Positions 8,818-18,072 of a DNA stretch of 64,000 nt are shown here, in pieces. The notes below the pieces were generated by a model. That model saw nothing but the letters and a program-made list of their open reading frames with translations. It ran no database searches and was not told where the DNA came from. The DNA lies in assembly GCF_047149785.1 (NCBI RefSeq), contig NZ_BAAGBE010000001.1, forward strand, positions 434,001-498,000, in the 5' to 3' direction. The DNA comes from Nitrobacter sp047149785. Lineage in GTDB: Bacteria > Pseudomonadota > Alphaproteobacteria > Rhizobiales > Xanthobacteraceae. The translations under genes were made by a program, and so were the position numbers. Positions within the stretch are counted from its first letter, which is position 1; each line of letters begins with the position of its first letter.

Positions 8818-9297
8818 ATGACCGTTCCCGTCACCATTCGCCTGCAGGAAGCCGACTTCGACGTCGCGCGGGAAGTCGCGGCGCTGTCGCGCGGCCGCAC
8901 CGATATCGGCGCGGTCGTGACTTTCAGCGGCATCTGCAGAAGCGACCAGGCTGGTGGCGATGGCGGTGATGCGATCGCCGCGCTGATGCTTGAACATTAT
9001 CCGGGCATGGCGGAGGAAGAGATCGCACGTCATGCCGAGGAGGCGCTGGCGCGCTGGCCGCTCACCGGCCTCACCGTCATTCACCGTTTCGGCCGGATCG
9101 TGCCTGGGGAAAACATCGTGCTCGTGGTGACGGCGTCGTCGCATCGTGAGGCGGCCTTTCATGCGGCCGAGTTCCTGATGGACTATCTCAAGACGCGGGC
9201 GCCGTTCTGGAAACGCGAGGAGGGTACCTCCGGGGCCGGTTGGGTCGACGCCCATGATCGCGACGATACCGCCGCAGCGCGTTGGGCCAAGTCCTGA
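8818..9297 (+). CDS. moaE: molybdopterin synthase catalytic subunit MoaE
   Basis: 159 residues. Family motifs include GAVVTFSGICR, MLEHYPGM, HRFGRIVPGE and the lysine-containing end FLMDYLKTRAPFWKRE. It forms the heterotetramer with MoaD that converts cyclic pyranopterin monophosphate to molybdopterin. Its stop overlaps the prmB start (TGATG). Confidence 0.95.
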   Translation: MTVPVTIRLQEADFDVAREVAALSRGRTDIGAVVTFSGICRSDQAGGDGGDAIAALMLEHYPGMAEEEIARHAEEALARWPLTGLTVIHRFGRIVPGENIVLVVTASSHREAAFHAAEFLMDYLKTRAPFWKREEGTSGAGWVDAHDRDDTAAARWAKS

Positions 9298-10307
9298 TGG
9301 CGAAGACCGCCGCGCGCGGCGGACGATCGAAGGTCGCGACCCGTACTTCAGCCAGAAAAAGCGGACCGGCGCAGGCACCGGCAAAAGCTGTAGACTCCTT
9401 CGCCGTCCGGACCGCCGCTCCCGAACTCGCGACGATTTTCGACTATGTTCGCTTCGCCGCTGCAAGGCTCAAACGTGCGCGCGTCGTCTTCGCGCATGGC
9501 ACCACCGATCCGGTCGCCGAGGCGGCGTTCCTGGTCGGCGAGGCCATGCGCCTGCATCCGGACGAGGTGGAGGTGAACGCCGCGCGGCGCGTGCCGAAGG
9601 CGGCAGGCCAACGCATCCTCGACTGGGTCGAGCAGCGCATCGCAACCCGCAAGCCCGCCGCCTACCTCGTCAACAGGATGTATATGCGCGGGCTGCCTTT
9701 CCATGTCGACGAACGCGTGATCGTGCCGCGTTCGTTCATCGGAGAGCTTCTGGACTCGCATTTCGGCGGGGACGATATGCTGCGCTTGCGCGATCCCGCA
9801 ACAGTGACCAGCGTGCTCGATCTCTGCACCGGCTCGGGATGCCTTGCCATTCTGGCCGCGCGCGCGTTTCCGAATGCGAGGATCGATGCGGCCGATCTGT
9901 CGGAAGACGCGCTCGCGGTCGCCGCGCGCAATGTGCGCGAGCACGGTCTGGAAAACCGTATCACGCTGGCGCAGGGCGACCTGTTCGCGGCGGTCGGTGG
10001 CAAGCGATACGATCTCATCATCTCGAACCCGCCCTATGTGGACGCGCAGGGCATGGCGGGTCTGCCGCGCGAATGCCTTGCGGAGCCGAGGATGGCGTTC
10101 GACGGCGGCGCCGACGGCATCGATCTTGTGCGGCGGATCGTCGACGGCGCCAAAGCTCACCTTGCGTCCGGCGGCGGACTTTTGTGCGAGGTCGGCCGCT
10201 GCAAGCCGGCGATCGGGAAGGCGTACCCTCGTGCCGATTTGCTCTGGCTCGACACAGAGGAGTCCGAAGGCGAGGTGTTCTGGATCGAGGCGGCCGCGCT
10301 TTGCTGA
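9297..10307 (+). CDS. prmB: 50S ribosomal protein L3 glutamine N5-methyltransferase PrmB
   Basis: 336 residues. A basic Ala/Lys-rich N-terminal tail of about 40 residues precedes a HemK/PrmB fold: SAM motif DLCTGSGCLAILAA, then the catalytic NPPY (SNPPYVDAQG), which places the target glutamine. PrmB is favoured over PrmC by the long N-terminal domain and the YMRGLPFHVDERVIVPRSFI segment. The start at 9297 overlaps the moaE stop. Confidence 0.9.
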   Translation: MAKTAARGGRSKVATRTSARKSGPAQAPAKAVDSFAVRTAAPELATIFDYVRFAAARLKRARVVFAHGTTDPVAEAAFLVGEAMRLHPDEVEVNAARRVPKAAGQRILDWVEQRIATRKPAAYLVNRMYMRGLPFHVDERVIVPRSFIGELLDSHFGGDDMLRLRDPATVTSVLDLCTGSGCLAILAARAFPNARIDAADLSEDALAVAARNVREHGLENRITLAQGDLFAAVGGKRYDLIISNPPYVDAQGMAGLPRECLAEPRMAFDGGADGIDLVRRIVDGAKAHLASGGGLLCEVGRCKPAIGKAYPRADLLWLDTEESEGEVFWIEAAALC

Positions 10308-10421
10308 TATTGATACTATGTGCGCATGGCAGCCGGTCGGCGCGGCAGATCGCCTCGCGCCTCCGGTCTCTGGCAAAGTCGCCGGAGTTCACTTAATTAA
10401 GGGCGATCCAGCGAACGACGC

Positions 10422-10456
10422 ACGAAACCTCCGCCGAATACCGTCGGAGGTTTCGT
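10422..10456 (+). terminator. probable rho-independent terminator after prmB
   Basis: A perfect 12-bp stem ACGAAACCTCCG / CGGAGGTTTCGT around an 11-base loop. It lies about 115 bp downstream of prmB and just before the MATE gene. The U-tract is weak (CGTCCTGAT), so it may instead be a processing hairpin. Confidence 0.5.
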
Positions 10457-10487
10457 CGTCCTGATATCGTTCTTCTGCCCAGTTGCC

Positions 10488-11936
10488 GTGTTTGATGATT
10501 GTGCCGCCATGCTTTTTGACGCCCGCCAGAGCGCGCTGTCGCGCGATTCCTGGCTCGGAGAATTCCGGGCGACGCTGACGCTTGGCTGGCCGCTGGTTCT
10601 CACCAATCTCGCGCAGATCGCGCTGACGACAACCGATGTCATCGTGCTGGGCCGCGTCGGTCCCTCCGCGCTGGCCGCCGGAACCCTTGGCGTCAACCTG
10701 TATTTCGCGATCCTGATTTTCGGCATCGGCGTCGTCACCGCGACGTCGCCGATGATGGCCGAGGCGTTCGGTCGCAAGCTGCATATGGTGCGCGACGTAC
10801 GGCGGACATTCCGGCAGGGGATATGGGCGTCGGTTCTGATTGCGGTGCCGAGCTGGCTGGTGCTCTGGCATACCGAGGCGATCCTCATTCTGTTCGATCA
10901 GGAACCGCAGCTAGCGTCGGATGCTCAGGTGTTCGTGCGCGCATTGCAATGGGGCATGTTGCCGACGCTGGGTTTTATCGCGCTGCGCTCGTTCTTCGCC
11001 GCGCTGGAGCGGCCGTTATCGGCCATGCTGGTGACCGCGGCCGCGATCCTGTTCAACATCGCCGCGAACTGGGCGCTGGTGTTCGGTCATCTTGGTCTGC
11101 CGGCCCTCGGCCTGAGCGGGTCCGGCATCGCGACGACATCCTCCAACACCTTCCTGTTCGTCGGGCTGGTGCTGGTGGCGAGTTTTGGCCGCAAGTTTCG
11201 TCGCTTCCATCTGTTCGGCAACTGGTGGCGCGCCGACTGGCCGCGTCTTGTCATGCTGTGGCGCGTCGGTCTGCCGATCGGCGCCGCGCTCGCTTTCGAG
11301 ATCACGGTGTTCAATGCCGCGGTATTCCTGATGGGACAGTTCGGCACGGCCTCGATCGCGGCTCACGCCATTGCCATTCAGATCGCGTCGGTCTCCTTCA
11401 TGGTGCCGATGGGACTGTCGCAGGCGGCGACGGTGCGCGTCGGCCGCGCTTACGGCGCCGGCGACCGCGACGGGATCGCCCGCGCCGGATGGACCTCGTT
11501 CGCGCTGGCGATTGCCTTCATGACCGCGACCAGCGTGTTGATGATCGCCGCGCCGCGATGGCTGATCGGCGCGTTCGTCGACGTCAACGATGCGGCGAAT
11601 GTCGAGGTGGTCGGGCTCGCGGTGTCGTTTCTGACCTGCGCGGCGGTGTTTCAGATTGCGGACGGTGCGCAGGTGGTGGGCGCGGGGATGTTGCGCGGCT
11701 TGCAGGATACCCGCGTGCCGATGATCTATGCCGGTCTTGGCTACTGGGGCTTCGGCATGCCATTGAGTCTGCTGTTTGCCTTCAGGCTCGGATTTCAGGG
11801 CACCGGCATCTGGATCGGCCTGGCGTCGGGCCTCGCGGCCGTGGCCATCCTGATGATCTCGCGCTGGATCAGACGTGAGCGGCTCGGTCTGGTGCCTCGA
11901 AAGGATATGCGATATCGCGAGATCCTGGCTGCTTGA
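10488..11936 (+). CDS. MATE family multidrug/Na+ antiporter, NorM-like
   Basis: 482 residues, twelve predicted membrane helices in two related halves. Characteristic segments are LGWPLVLTNLAQIALTTTD in the first helix, ALERPLSAM, and GLPIGAALAFEI opening the second half. Family members export cationic drugs in exchange for Na+ or H+ across the inner membrane; the substrate cannot be told from sequence. A start at 10509 (MLFDAR) is possible. Confidence 0.9.
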   Translation: MFDDCAAMLFDARQSALSRDSWLGEFRATLTLGWPLVLTNLAQIALTTTDVIVLGRVGPSALAAGTLGVNLYFAILIFGIGVVTATSPMMAEAFGRKLHMVRDVRRTFRQGIWASVLIAVPSWLVLWHTEAILILFDQEPQLASDAQVFVRALQWGMLPTLGFIALRSFFAALERPLSAMLVTAAAILFNIAANWALVFGHLGLPALGLSGSGIATTSSNTFLFVGLVLVASFGRKFRRFHLFGNWWRADWPRLVMLWRVGLPIGAALAFEITVFNAAVFLMGQFGTASIAAHAIAIQIASVSFMVPMGLSQAATVRVGRAYGAGDRDGIARAGWTSFALAIAFMTATSVLMIAAPRWLIGAFVDVNDAANVEVVGLAVSFLTCAAVFQIADGAQVVGAGMLRGLQDTRVPMIYAGLGYWGFGMPLSLLFAFRLGFQGTGIWIGLASGLAAVAILMISRWIRRERLGLVPRKDMRYREILAA

Positions 11937-11988
11937 ATCCATCCGGCAATTCAAAATGGTCAAGAGAGCCTGTGGGTGCTGTCCAAGC

Positions 11989-12100
11989 TAGAGCGTTTTC
12001 AAGCGAAGTGGCGACCGGTTCGCGTAAAGAAAACGCGTCAGATCAAAATCATAGAGTCCCGCTTCTGATTCCATCAGAAGCGGAAAGGCTCTAAGGGATC
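11989..12100 (-). repeat. hairpin-bearing dispersed repeat, copy B (inverted)
   Basis: Read on the minus strand: AGAGCC, an 11-bp stem CCGCTTCTGAT / ATCAGAAGCGG around GGA, then GATTTTGATCTGACGCG, TTTTCTTTACGCGAACCGG and CTTCGCTTGAAAACGCT. Same architecture as copies A and C, sitting between two convergent genes. Confidence 0.8.
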
Positions 12101-12130
12101 GTCTTCTGACTCTCGCCGTCGCGCGACAGT

Positions 12131-13183
12131 TCAGTCGTCGCTATCGCGCTTGCGCAACAAGTCTTTCACGAGATCGCCGAGCGCGGGCCGCGGCAGCGCG
12201 GTGAACGGCATCGGGCGGGTGACGTCGATTGCCGCAAGGCCGAGGCGCGCGGTCAATAGTCCGTTGAGGACGCCTTCGCCCAAGCGCGTCGACAGCTTCG
12301 CGGCGATGCCATGGCCGAGCATCTGCTGGATCAACGTGTCGCTGGCGGCCATGCCGCCGGTGATGGCGAGATGCGCAATGACGTGGCGTATCAGGCGGAT
12401 CATCCCGAGCGTGCCGGGCCGTCCGCCATAGAGCCGCGCAAGCTGCCGCACCAGCCGCATCGCCGCTGCGAAAACGAACAGCACATCCACCACGGCGCGC
12501 GGGCTGACCGCGGTCACGATCGATACGCGCCGCGCCGCCACCGACACCAGCCGGCGGGCTTCCTGATCCAGCGGCGCCATCAGTTCGCGCTCGGCGAGCC
12601 GCACCAGATCGGCGCCGTCGATGATGTCGGTGCCGTGGCTCCGCAGCGCGGCCCGCGCCCGCGCAAGATGCGGATTGTCGTGGGCGAGTTTCACCAGATC
12701 GCGCACGACCGTTTTCGCTCCGGTGCGATCGTCGGCGGCGATGGCGGCCAGCGCGCGTCGATGCAGGTTCTCGATGGTGGCGAGACGGGCGAGAGCGGCG
12801 ATCTCGCGCGCCGCGATGACGATCGATGCAACCACGAACAGCGCCGCCAGCATCAAGCCGAGGAAGCCAAGTCCCTCGCTGCGTGCGAACAGGTCATGGA
12901 TCAGGTTGACGGCGCCGAGCACGGTGCCGAGCGCGATGAAGCCGGCCAGCGACGACCAAAACAGCACGCCCCAGCGAAATCCCCTTCGCGCGGGAACCGG
13001 AGGTGTCTCCGGCGCCTCTTCCTCGGGCAGTAAGACGGGCTCGGGCTCCGGCTCGGCTTCCGGCGTAATGCTGATGCTGCCGCGCGCAGGCCGGCTCGCC
13101 GCTTCTTCAGGATCCAGGACTACAACGAGCGGATCGTCGAGCTTGAATGTGACGGGGCGGCGCAGGCCGGAACGCTCACTCAT
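12131..13183 (-). CDS. ycjF: YcjF family (TIGR01620/DUF697) membrane protein
   Basis: 350 residues. A Pro/Glu-rich N-terminal tail (EPEPEPVLLPEEEAPETPP) is followed by two adjacent membrane helices around residues 70-135, then the conserved cytoplasmic DUF697 region (DVLFVFAAAMRLVRQLARLY, GGRPGTLGMIRL). Its ATG overlaps the stop of the upstream ycjX gene (ATGA), the usual pairing. YcjX/YcjF are envelope-stress associated; the biochemical role is unknown. Confidence 0.9.
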   Translation of the reverse strand: MSERSGLRRPVTFKLDDPLVVVLDPEEAASRPARGSISITPEAEPEPEPVLLPEEEAPETPPVPARRGFRWGVLFWSSLAGFIALGTVLGAVNLIHDLFARSEGLGFLGLMLAALFVVASIVIAAREIAALARLATIENLHRRALAAIAADDRTGAKTVVRDLVKLAHDNPHLARARAALRSHGTDIIDGADLVRLAERELMAPLDQEARRLVSVAARRVSIVTAVSPRAVVDVLFVFAAAMRLVRQLARLYGGRPGTLGMIRLIRHVIAHLAITGGMAASDTLIQQMLGHGIAAKLSTRLGEGVLNGLLTARLGLAAIDVTRPMPFTALPRPALGDLVKDLLRKRDSDD

Positions 13184-14649
13184 TGCAGTCGGTCTCCGAT
13201 CAGAAACTGAAGCGCCCGGTCGAGGCGGATATGGGGCAGGGAGGGATCGCCCGTTCCGTTGCCCTGAAGGCGGGGCGGACGAAAGCGCAGAAAGCGGAAA
13301 TCGGCCTGGTCCATCGCCGACGTGGATAGCCCGCGGAACGCGCCGTTCCCGCTGAAAAGATCCTTGAGATCGGTCGGCAGGTCGCCCGGAAATGTCGCGA
13401 CCTCGGTGTTGCCGTCGAAGGTCTGCCCGTTGGCGAATTCGCCGGCCAGGGGGGTGCCGAGGATGGACGGCAGGTTCTCGCGACCGCATCGCACCTGCGC
13501 CTCGCGGGTGGAGCGGACGGCTGCAAGCGCGACAACATCGATGGCGGCGCCGGCGACTTCGGCGCGTGCGACGGCGCGCTCGACGACGCGACGCAGGATC
13601 GCCTCGAGCCGGTCATGGCTGGTGTGGTGCAGATGATCGGCCTTGGTGGCGGCGAACAGGATGCGGTCGATCCGCGGCCGGAACAGCGTGCTCAGCAGCG
13701 TCGAGCGGCCGACGCGGTAGCAATCCAGAATTCCGGCGAGCGCGGCTTCGAGGTCGTACAATGCTTCCGGCCCGGCATTGAAGGCGGAGAGCGTATCGAC
13801 CAGCACGACCTGGCGGTCGAGCCGCGAGAAGTGATCGCGGAAAAACGGCCGGACCACGAGGTCCTTGTAGGCTTCATATCGCCGCCGCATCATCGTCCAG
13901 AGCGATCCGTCGGGCGCGATCCCCCCGGCGGGCAGATCGAGCGGCGCGAAGGTGAGCGCGGGCGAGCCTGCGAGATTGCCCGGCATCAGGAAACGGCCGG
14001 GCGGCAGCAGGCTCATGGCGAAACGCTCGTCCCGGCAGCCCCGGAGATAATCGGTGAACAGCCGCGCGGCGGCGAGCGTCGCCTGCTCGTCCTCGCGCGC
14101 CGAGGGCCGCAGCGTTGCAAGATGCGCGTGCCATTCCTCCGCGAGCCGCGCGCGCGGCTGCTGCCGCGACAGCGCCAGGCTTTCCGCCGACCACTGTTCG
14201 TAGCTTTTGTCGAGCAGCGGCAGGTCGAGCAGCCATTCGCCGGGATAGTCGACGATGTCCAGCGTCAGCGTCTGGTCCGAGCCGTTTTGCCGCTGATAGC
14301 CGATCACGAGCCGCAACTCGCTGATATCGACCGTCGAGTTCGGCCAGCGCCGTTCCGTGACCAGCGTGTGGACGTGCTGCTCGTAATTGAAGCGCGGCAC
14401 CGCGTCGTCCGGTTGCGGGGCGAGCTGCGCGCGCGCGATGCGACCGCTGGCGAGCGATTCAAAAACCGGAAACCGGCCGCCACGCGACAGGCCATGCACC
14501 AGCGCGGTGATGAACACCGTTTTGCCAGCGCGCGACAGCCCCGTTACGCCGAGCCTGACCGTCGGGTTGAAGAAGTTCTCGCCGTAATCCAGCAGCGCGC
14601 GGGCCGACAGACGCGCTTCTTCAACGATATCGGAAAAGCTGGAAGCCAT
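13180..14649 (-). CDS. ycjX: YcjX family P-loop protein (DUF463)
   Basis: 489 residues, the usual family length. A Walker A loop, GLSRAGKT, lies at residues 37-44. Downstream motifs include DIVDYPGEWLLDLPLL, VVLVDTLSAFNAGPEALYD and FAATKADHLHHTSHDRLE (NKxD-like TKAD), fitting a GTPase-like nucleotide-binding protein. It is translated just ahead of ycjF, with which it overlaps by four bases. Confidence 0.92.
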   Translation of the reverse strand: MASSFSDIVEEARLSARALLDYGENFFNPTVRLGVTGLSRAGKTVFITALVHGLSRGGRFPVFESLASGRIARAQLAPQPDDAVPRFNYEQHVHTLVTERRWPNSTVDISELRLVIGYQRQNGSDQTLTLDIVDYPGEWLLDLPLLDKSYEQWSAESLALSRQQPRARLAEEWHAHLATLRPSAREDEQATLAAARLFTDYLRGCRDERFAMSLLPPGRFLMPGNLAGSPALTFAPLDLPAGGIAPDGSLWTMMRRRYEAYKDLVVRPFFRDHFSRLDRQVVLVDTLSAFNAGPEALYDLEAALAGILDCYRVGRSTLLSTLFRPRIDRILFAATKADHLHHTSHDRLEAILRRVVERAVARAEVAGAAIDVVALAAVRSTREAQVRCGRENLPSILGTPLAGEFANGQTFDGNTEVATFPGDLPTDLKDLFSGNGAFRGLSTSAMDQADFRFLRFRPPRLQGNGTGDPSLPHIRLDRALQFLIGDRLQ

Positions 14650-15071
14650 GTCGATGCAAAGTCGATCCCGGAGTATGGATTGGCGTGCAAATCGTGCCTG
14701 CGCAACCGGAAAGTGGCGATTGTCGGTCGAAAATCAAGTTTCGGTGTTGAAACGAGCCATACATCATTTGTGTTCAGATTTCGTTGACGTGGACCGGCAG
14801 TCATTCTAGCGCCTTTCCGCTGGCGCATGACACTGGAAATCCTCCTATGGACCAGAGTTGATGACGTTGTCGGGCCCGAAAGCAAGCCTGTCCGGCGAAT
14901 GCCGCAGCCCATAACGGCGGTTAACATGATCGGGGCCGAAGCGACGATCAGTCGGCGCGGCCGTGCCTGCCGTGCGCGCCAAGGCGATCTTCTCTCCGCC
15001 GTCTCGCCGTGGCATGGTTTCCAGAAATAAAACGCGATCGAGTCTGCGGTCGCGCCTGCGGGAGAGCTCGC
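14650..15071. other. intergenic region between divergent ycjX and ivd
   Basis: 422 bp holding the divergent promoters of ycjX and the acyl-CoA dehydrogenase gene. The stretch next to ycjX (14670-14790) is noticeably richer in A/T than the genes. No convincing ORF, RNA gene or strong hairpin is seen. Confidence 0.5.
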
Positions 15072-16268
15072 GTGACCCTTTCCAATGCTTTCGGCGCTTT
15101 CAATTTCGACCTCGGCGAAACCGCGGACGCGGTCCGCGAGACGGTTCGCGACTTTTCCGCCAACGAGATCGCGCCGCGCGCTGCCGAGATCGACAGGACC
15201 AACCAGTTCCCGCGCGACCTCTGGCCCAGACTGGGTGCGCTCGGACTGCACGGCATCACGGTCGAAGAGGATTATGGCGGCGCCGGTCTCGGCTATCTCG
15301 AGCATTGCATCGCCATGGAGGAAATCTCGCGCGGTTCGGCTTCGGTCGGATTGTCCTATGGCGCGCATTCCAATCTCTGCATCAATCAATTGCGCCGCAA
15401 TGGCAGCGAGGCGCAGAAGCGCAAATACCTGCCGAAGCTGATGTCCGGCGAACACGTCGGTGCGCTGGCGATGTCCGAGACCGGCGCCGGTTCGGACGTC
15501 GTGTCAATGAAGACCCGCGCCGACAGGAAGGGCGACCGCTACATTCTCGACGGCAGCAAGATGTGGATCACCAACGGACCCGTCGCGGATACGCTGGTGG
15601 TCTACGCCAGGACCGACGTCGCGGCGGGCGCGCGTGGCATCACCGCCTTCATCGTTGAGAAGGGCTTCAAGGGATTTTCGACTGCGCAGAAGCTCGACAA
15701 GCTCGGCATGCGCGGCTCCGACACTTGTGAACTGGTGTTTGAGGATTGCGAGGTGCCCGAGGAAAATGTGCTCGGCAAGATCGACGGTGGCATCGGCGTC
15801 CTGATGTCCGGCCTCGATTACGAGCGCGCCGTGCTCGCCGCCGGACCGCTCGGCATCATGCAGGCCTGCATGGACGTGGTGATGCCCTACGTGCACGAGC
15901 GCAAACAGTTCGGCCAGCCGATCGGAAGTTTCCAGTTCGTGCAGGGCAAGGTCGCCGACATGTACGTCACCATGAATGCGTGCCGCGCCTACGTCTATGC
16001 GGTGGCGAAGGCTTGCGATCGCGGCGAGACCACGCGCGAGGACGCGGCAGGGGCGATCCTCTATGCGGCGGAGAAGGCGACGCAGTGCGCGCTGGACGCG
16101 ATCCAGTTGCTTGGCGGCAATGGTTATATCAACGACTATCCGACCGGACGTCTGTTGCGTGACGCCAAGCTCTATGAAATCGGCGCCGGCACCAGCGAAA
16201 TTCGCCGCATGCTGATCGGCCGCGAGCTGTTCGAGAAGAGCGCAGAGCGATCCGTCATTCCGGGGTGA
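15072..16268 (+). CDS. ivd: isovaleryl-CoA dehydrogenase
   Basis: 398 residues from a GTG at 15072 with GGAGAG ahead of it. Acyl-CoA dehydrogenase motifs are present: ALAMSETGAGSDV and IQLLGGNGYINDYP near the end. The catalytic glutamate sits at Glu251 in GLDYERAVLAAGP, the position used by isovaleryl-CoA dehydrogenases rather than the usual C-terminal site. It oxidises isovaleryl-CoA in leucine degradation with FAD and passes electrons to ETF. The last residues (VIPG) are encoded by the edge of a REP-like element. Confidence 0.9.
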   Translation: MTLSNAFGAFNFDLGETADAVRETVRDFSANEIAPRAAEIDRTNQFPRDLWPRLGALGLHGITVEEDYGGAGLGYLEHCIAMEEISRGSASVGLSYGAHSNLCINQLRRNGSEAQKRKYLPKLMSGEHVGALAMSETGAGSDVVSMKTRADRKGDRYILDGSKMWITNGPVADTLVVYARTDVAAGARGITAFIVEKGFKGFSTAQKLDKLGMRGSDTCELVFEDCEVPEENVLGKIDGGIGVLMSGLDYERAVLAAGPLGIMQACMDVVMPYVHERKQFGQPIGSFQFVQGKVADMYVTMNACRAYVYAVAKACDRGETTREDAAGAILYAAEKATQCALDAIQLLGGNGYINDYPTGRLLRDAKLYEIGAGTSEIRRMLIGRELFEKSAERSVIPG

Positions 16269-16366
16269 GACGCAGTCGCAAACCCGGAATCCAGCACCGA
16301 AGCAGGTGTTGTGTTGCGTCATTTCGGATAGCCGCTGACGCGGCTTCCGGAATGAAGGGGGATTCG
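16256..16366. repeat. REP-like element overlapping the ivd stop codon
   Basis: GTCATTCCGGGGTGAGACGC, AAACCCGGAATCCAGC, then GCGTCATTTCGGATAGCCGC and GCGGCTTCCGGAATGAAGG form two inverted modules with CATTCCGG / CCGGAATG borders. The first border supplies the ivd TGA stop. Confidence 0.6.
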
Positions 16367-16380
16367 CGATAAAAAGCCCC

Positions 16381-17184
16381 TCACTCCAGCGGCAGGTCGT
16401 TGACCTTCGCAACCCATGCCCGCACGTCGATCATGACCTGCGGCAGCACCGCCCTGGTCTCCTGCACGGTCATGCCGGCCTTGATGCGCGGATCGTAGAG
16501 GATGTTGAGGATGTACTGGTCGTAGATGTCGAAGAAGCCCATCTGGACGTCATCGTTGAACATGGTCCACGGCACGGAGCTGGTGTCGTTGATGGGGCCG
16601 AGCGATTGCAGCAGTTCCTCGTAGGCGCAGTCGAGGAAAATGAAGTCGCCGTTGTCGACGGTCAGGATCACGTCGGAATGCTCGATCTCGAACCTCTCGT
16701 TCTTGCGGAAGCCGGACAGGCATTGAGGATCGAGCGAGGCGTGAATCTCGCGCGCGCGTCTGGCGCCGTAGAGCGCGGAGATGGTGCGATTGAGGTCGCG
16801 GTCGCGGACCAGCCGGACGGTTACGTTGGCGGCATCGGCGCTGTCCGCCATGGCAATGTCCAGATGACGAACGCGCCTTGCGATGTCGGCGACAACTTTC
16901 GCCAGTTGCGCCTTGCGGTCGGTGCGATTGCGGCCCTCCGCGAACACGCGCACCGGCCCGTCGTACTTGCGGATGCGGTCGACCCGGCCGGCCAGATGGT
17001 ACTCCGCGCCGAACGCGGTTTTGAAGAATCCGTCGAGAATCTCTCTGTCCGTGAATGCCCTTCGCTCGTCATGTTGACGCGCAGCGGCGCCCGCAAACTC
17101 CGCGCTGGCGGGCTGCATGGCGATGCGCGCGCAGAGCGCTGCCATCAGGATGGCGGACGCAAGCCTGAGCGAAGCGATATGCAT
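16381..17184 (-). CDS. DUF2927 family secreted protein
   Basis: 267 residues with a signal peptide (cleavage near ASA-EF). The conserved DUF2927 body shows ILDGFFKTAFGAEYHLAGRV, KYDGPVRVF and QCLSGFR, ending with DPRIKAGMTVQETRAVLPQV. The function is unknown; it is annotated in places as a putative metalloprotease-like domain, but I cannot point to a catalytic motif. 89 bp downstream of the L,D-transpeptidase gene on the same strand, so possibly co-transcribed. Confidence 0.75.
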   Translation of the reverse strand: MHIASLRLASAILMAALCARIAMQPASAEFAGAAARQHDERRAFTDREILDGFFKTAFGAEYHLAGRVDRIRKYDGPVRVFAEGRNRTDRKAQLAKVVADIARRVRHLDIAMADSADAANVTVRLVRDRDLNRTISALYGARRAREIHASLDPQCLSGFRKNERFEIEHSDVILTVDNGDFIFLDCAYEELLQSLGPINDTSSVPWTMFNDDVQMGFFDIYDQYILNILYDPRIKAGMTVQETRAVLPQVMIDVRAWVAKVNDLPLE

Positions 17185-17272
17185 CGCGGTCCGCCTCCCT
17201 CAGCCGGCGCGCGGGCACGGAAGCTGTTTTCTTCGCGCCCGCATTCTCTGTCGGCGCTCCGCCTGCGCCTGT

Positions 17273-17836
17273 CTAGTTCTGGACCACGACCATGGTGCCG
17301 ACCGACACGCGATCATAAAGGTCCTTCACGTCTTCGTTCGTCATGCGGAAGCAGCCGGAGGAAACCGCGTGACCGATCGTCTCCGGTTCGTTGGAGCCGT
17401 GGATGCGATAGAGCGTCGAGCCGAGATACAGCGCGCGCGCGCCGAGCGGATTGTCGATGCCGCCTTTCATGAACCTCGGCAGATCGGGACGCCTGCGCAG
17501 CATTTGCGCCGGCGGCGTCCAGCTCGGCCATTCCTTCTTGGCGCTGATGCGGTGGACGCCGCCCCAACGGAAGCCGTCGCGACCGACGCCGATGCCGTAT
17601 CGCAGCGCCTGGCCGTTGGGGAGAACGAGATAGAGCCGCCGTTCTCTCGTGCTGATCACGATGGTGCCCGGCGCATATCGGCTCTGAAAATAGACGACCT
17701 CTCGCTGGATCGGACTGGCGGAGGTAAAATTGGGGCCGAAACCCATGATGTCGCGCGTATCGACCATCTGTGCGAAAGCGGACTTGGCATGGAAAACAAA
17801 GGCGGCGGCAATCAAAAGAATCAAAACGCGCGTCAT
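17273..17836 (-). CDS. L,D-transpeptidase (YkuD family)
   Basis: 187 residues with a signal peptide ending near AFA-QM. The YkuD catalytic motif is intact: His146 in YRIHGSNE and Cys162 in HAVSSGCFRM with Arg164. Such enzymes make 3-3 crosslinks in peptidoglycan or attach lipoproteins to it in the periplasm. The family is highly expanded in Rhizobiales, which rely on L,D-crosslinks at the growth pole. Confidence 0.92.
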   Translation of the reverse strand: MTRVLILLIAAAFVFHAKSAFAQMVDTRDIMGFGPNFTSASPIQREVVYFQSRYAPGTIVISTRERRLYLVLPNGQALRYGIGVGRDGFRWGGVHRISAKKEWPSWTPPAQMLRRRPDLPRFMKGGIDNPLGARALYLGSTLYRIHGSNEPETIGHAVSSGCFRMTNEDVKDLYDRVSVGTMVVVQN

Positions 17837-18072
17837 GGTGACCTCGCATCAGTCGATCTGGTGCGAGACAGGCCATAATTCGTCCGGTTTCGCAAGCCGC
17901 GCTCGCCGGAGGAGCGTTTTCCCTTACAAACGTTGCGAAAAGGTATCAGCCTTCCGACATCCGGCTGACGCCCCGCGGGTCGCCTTGATGCCATGCGCGG
18001 GTAAACCTTTGACGCGCGGCTGGAACGATGTTGATCTCGGATTCGTTCGAAAGGCCGGAGCGGAGCGCAGGG

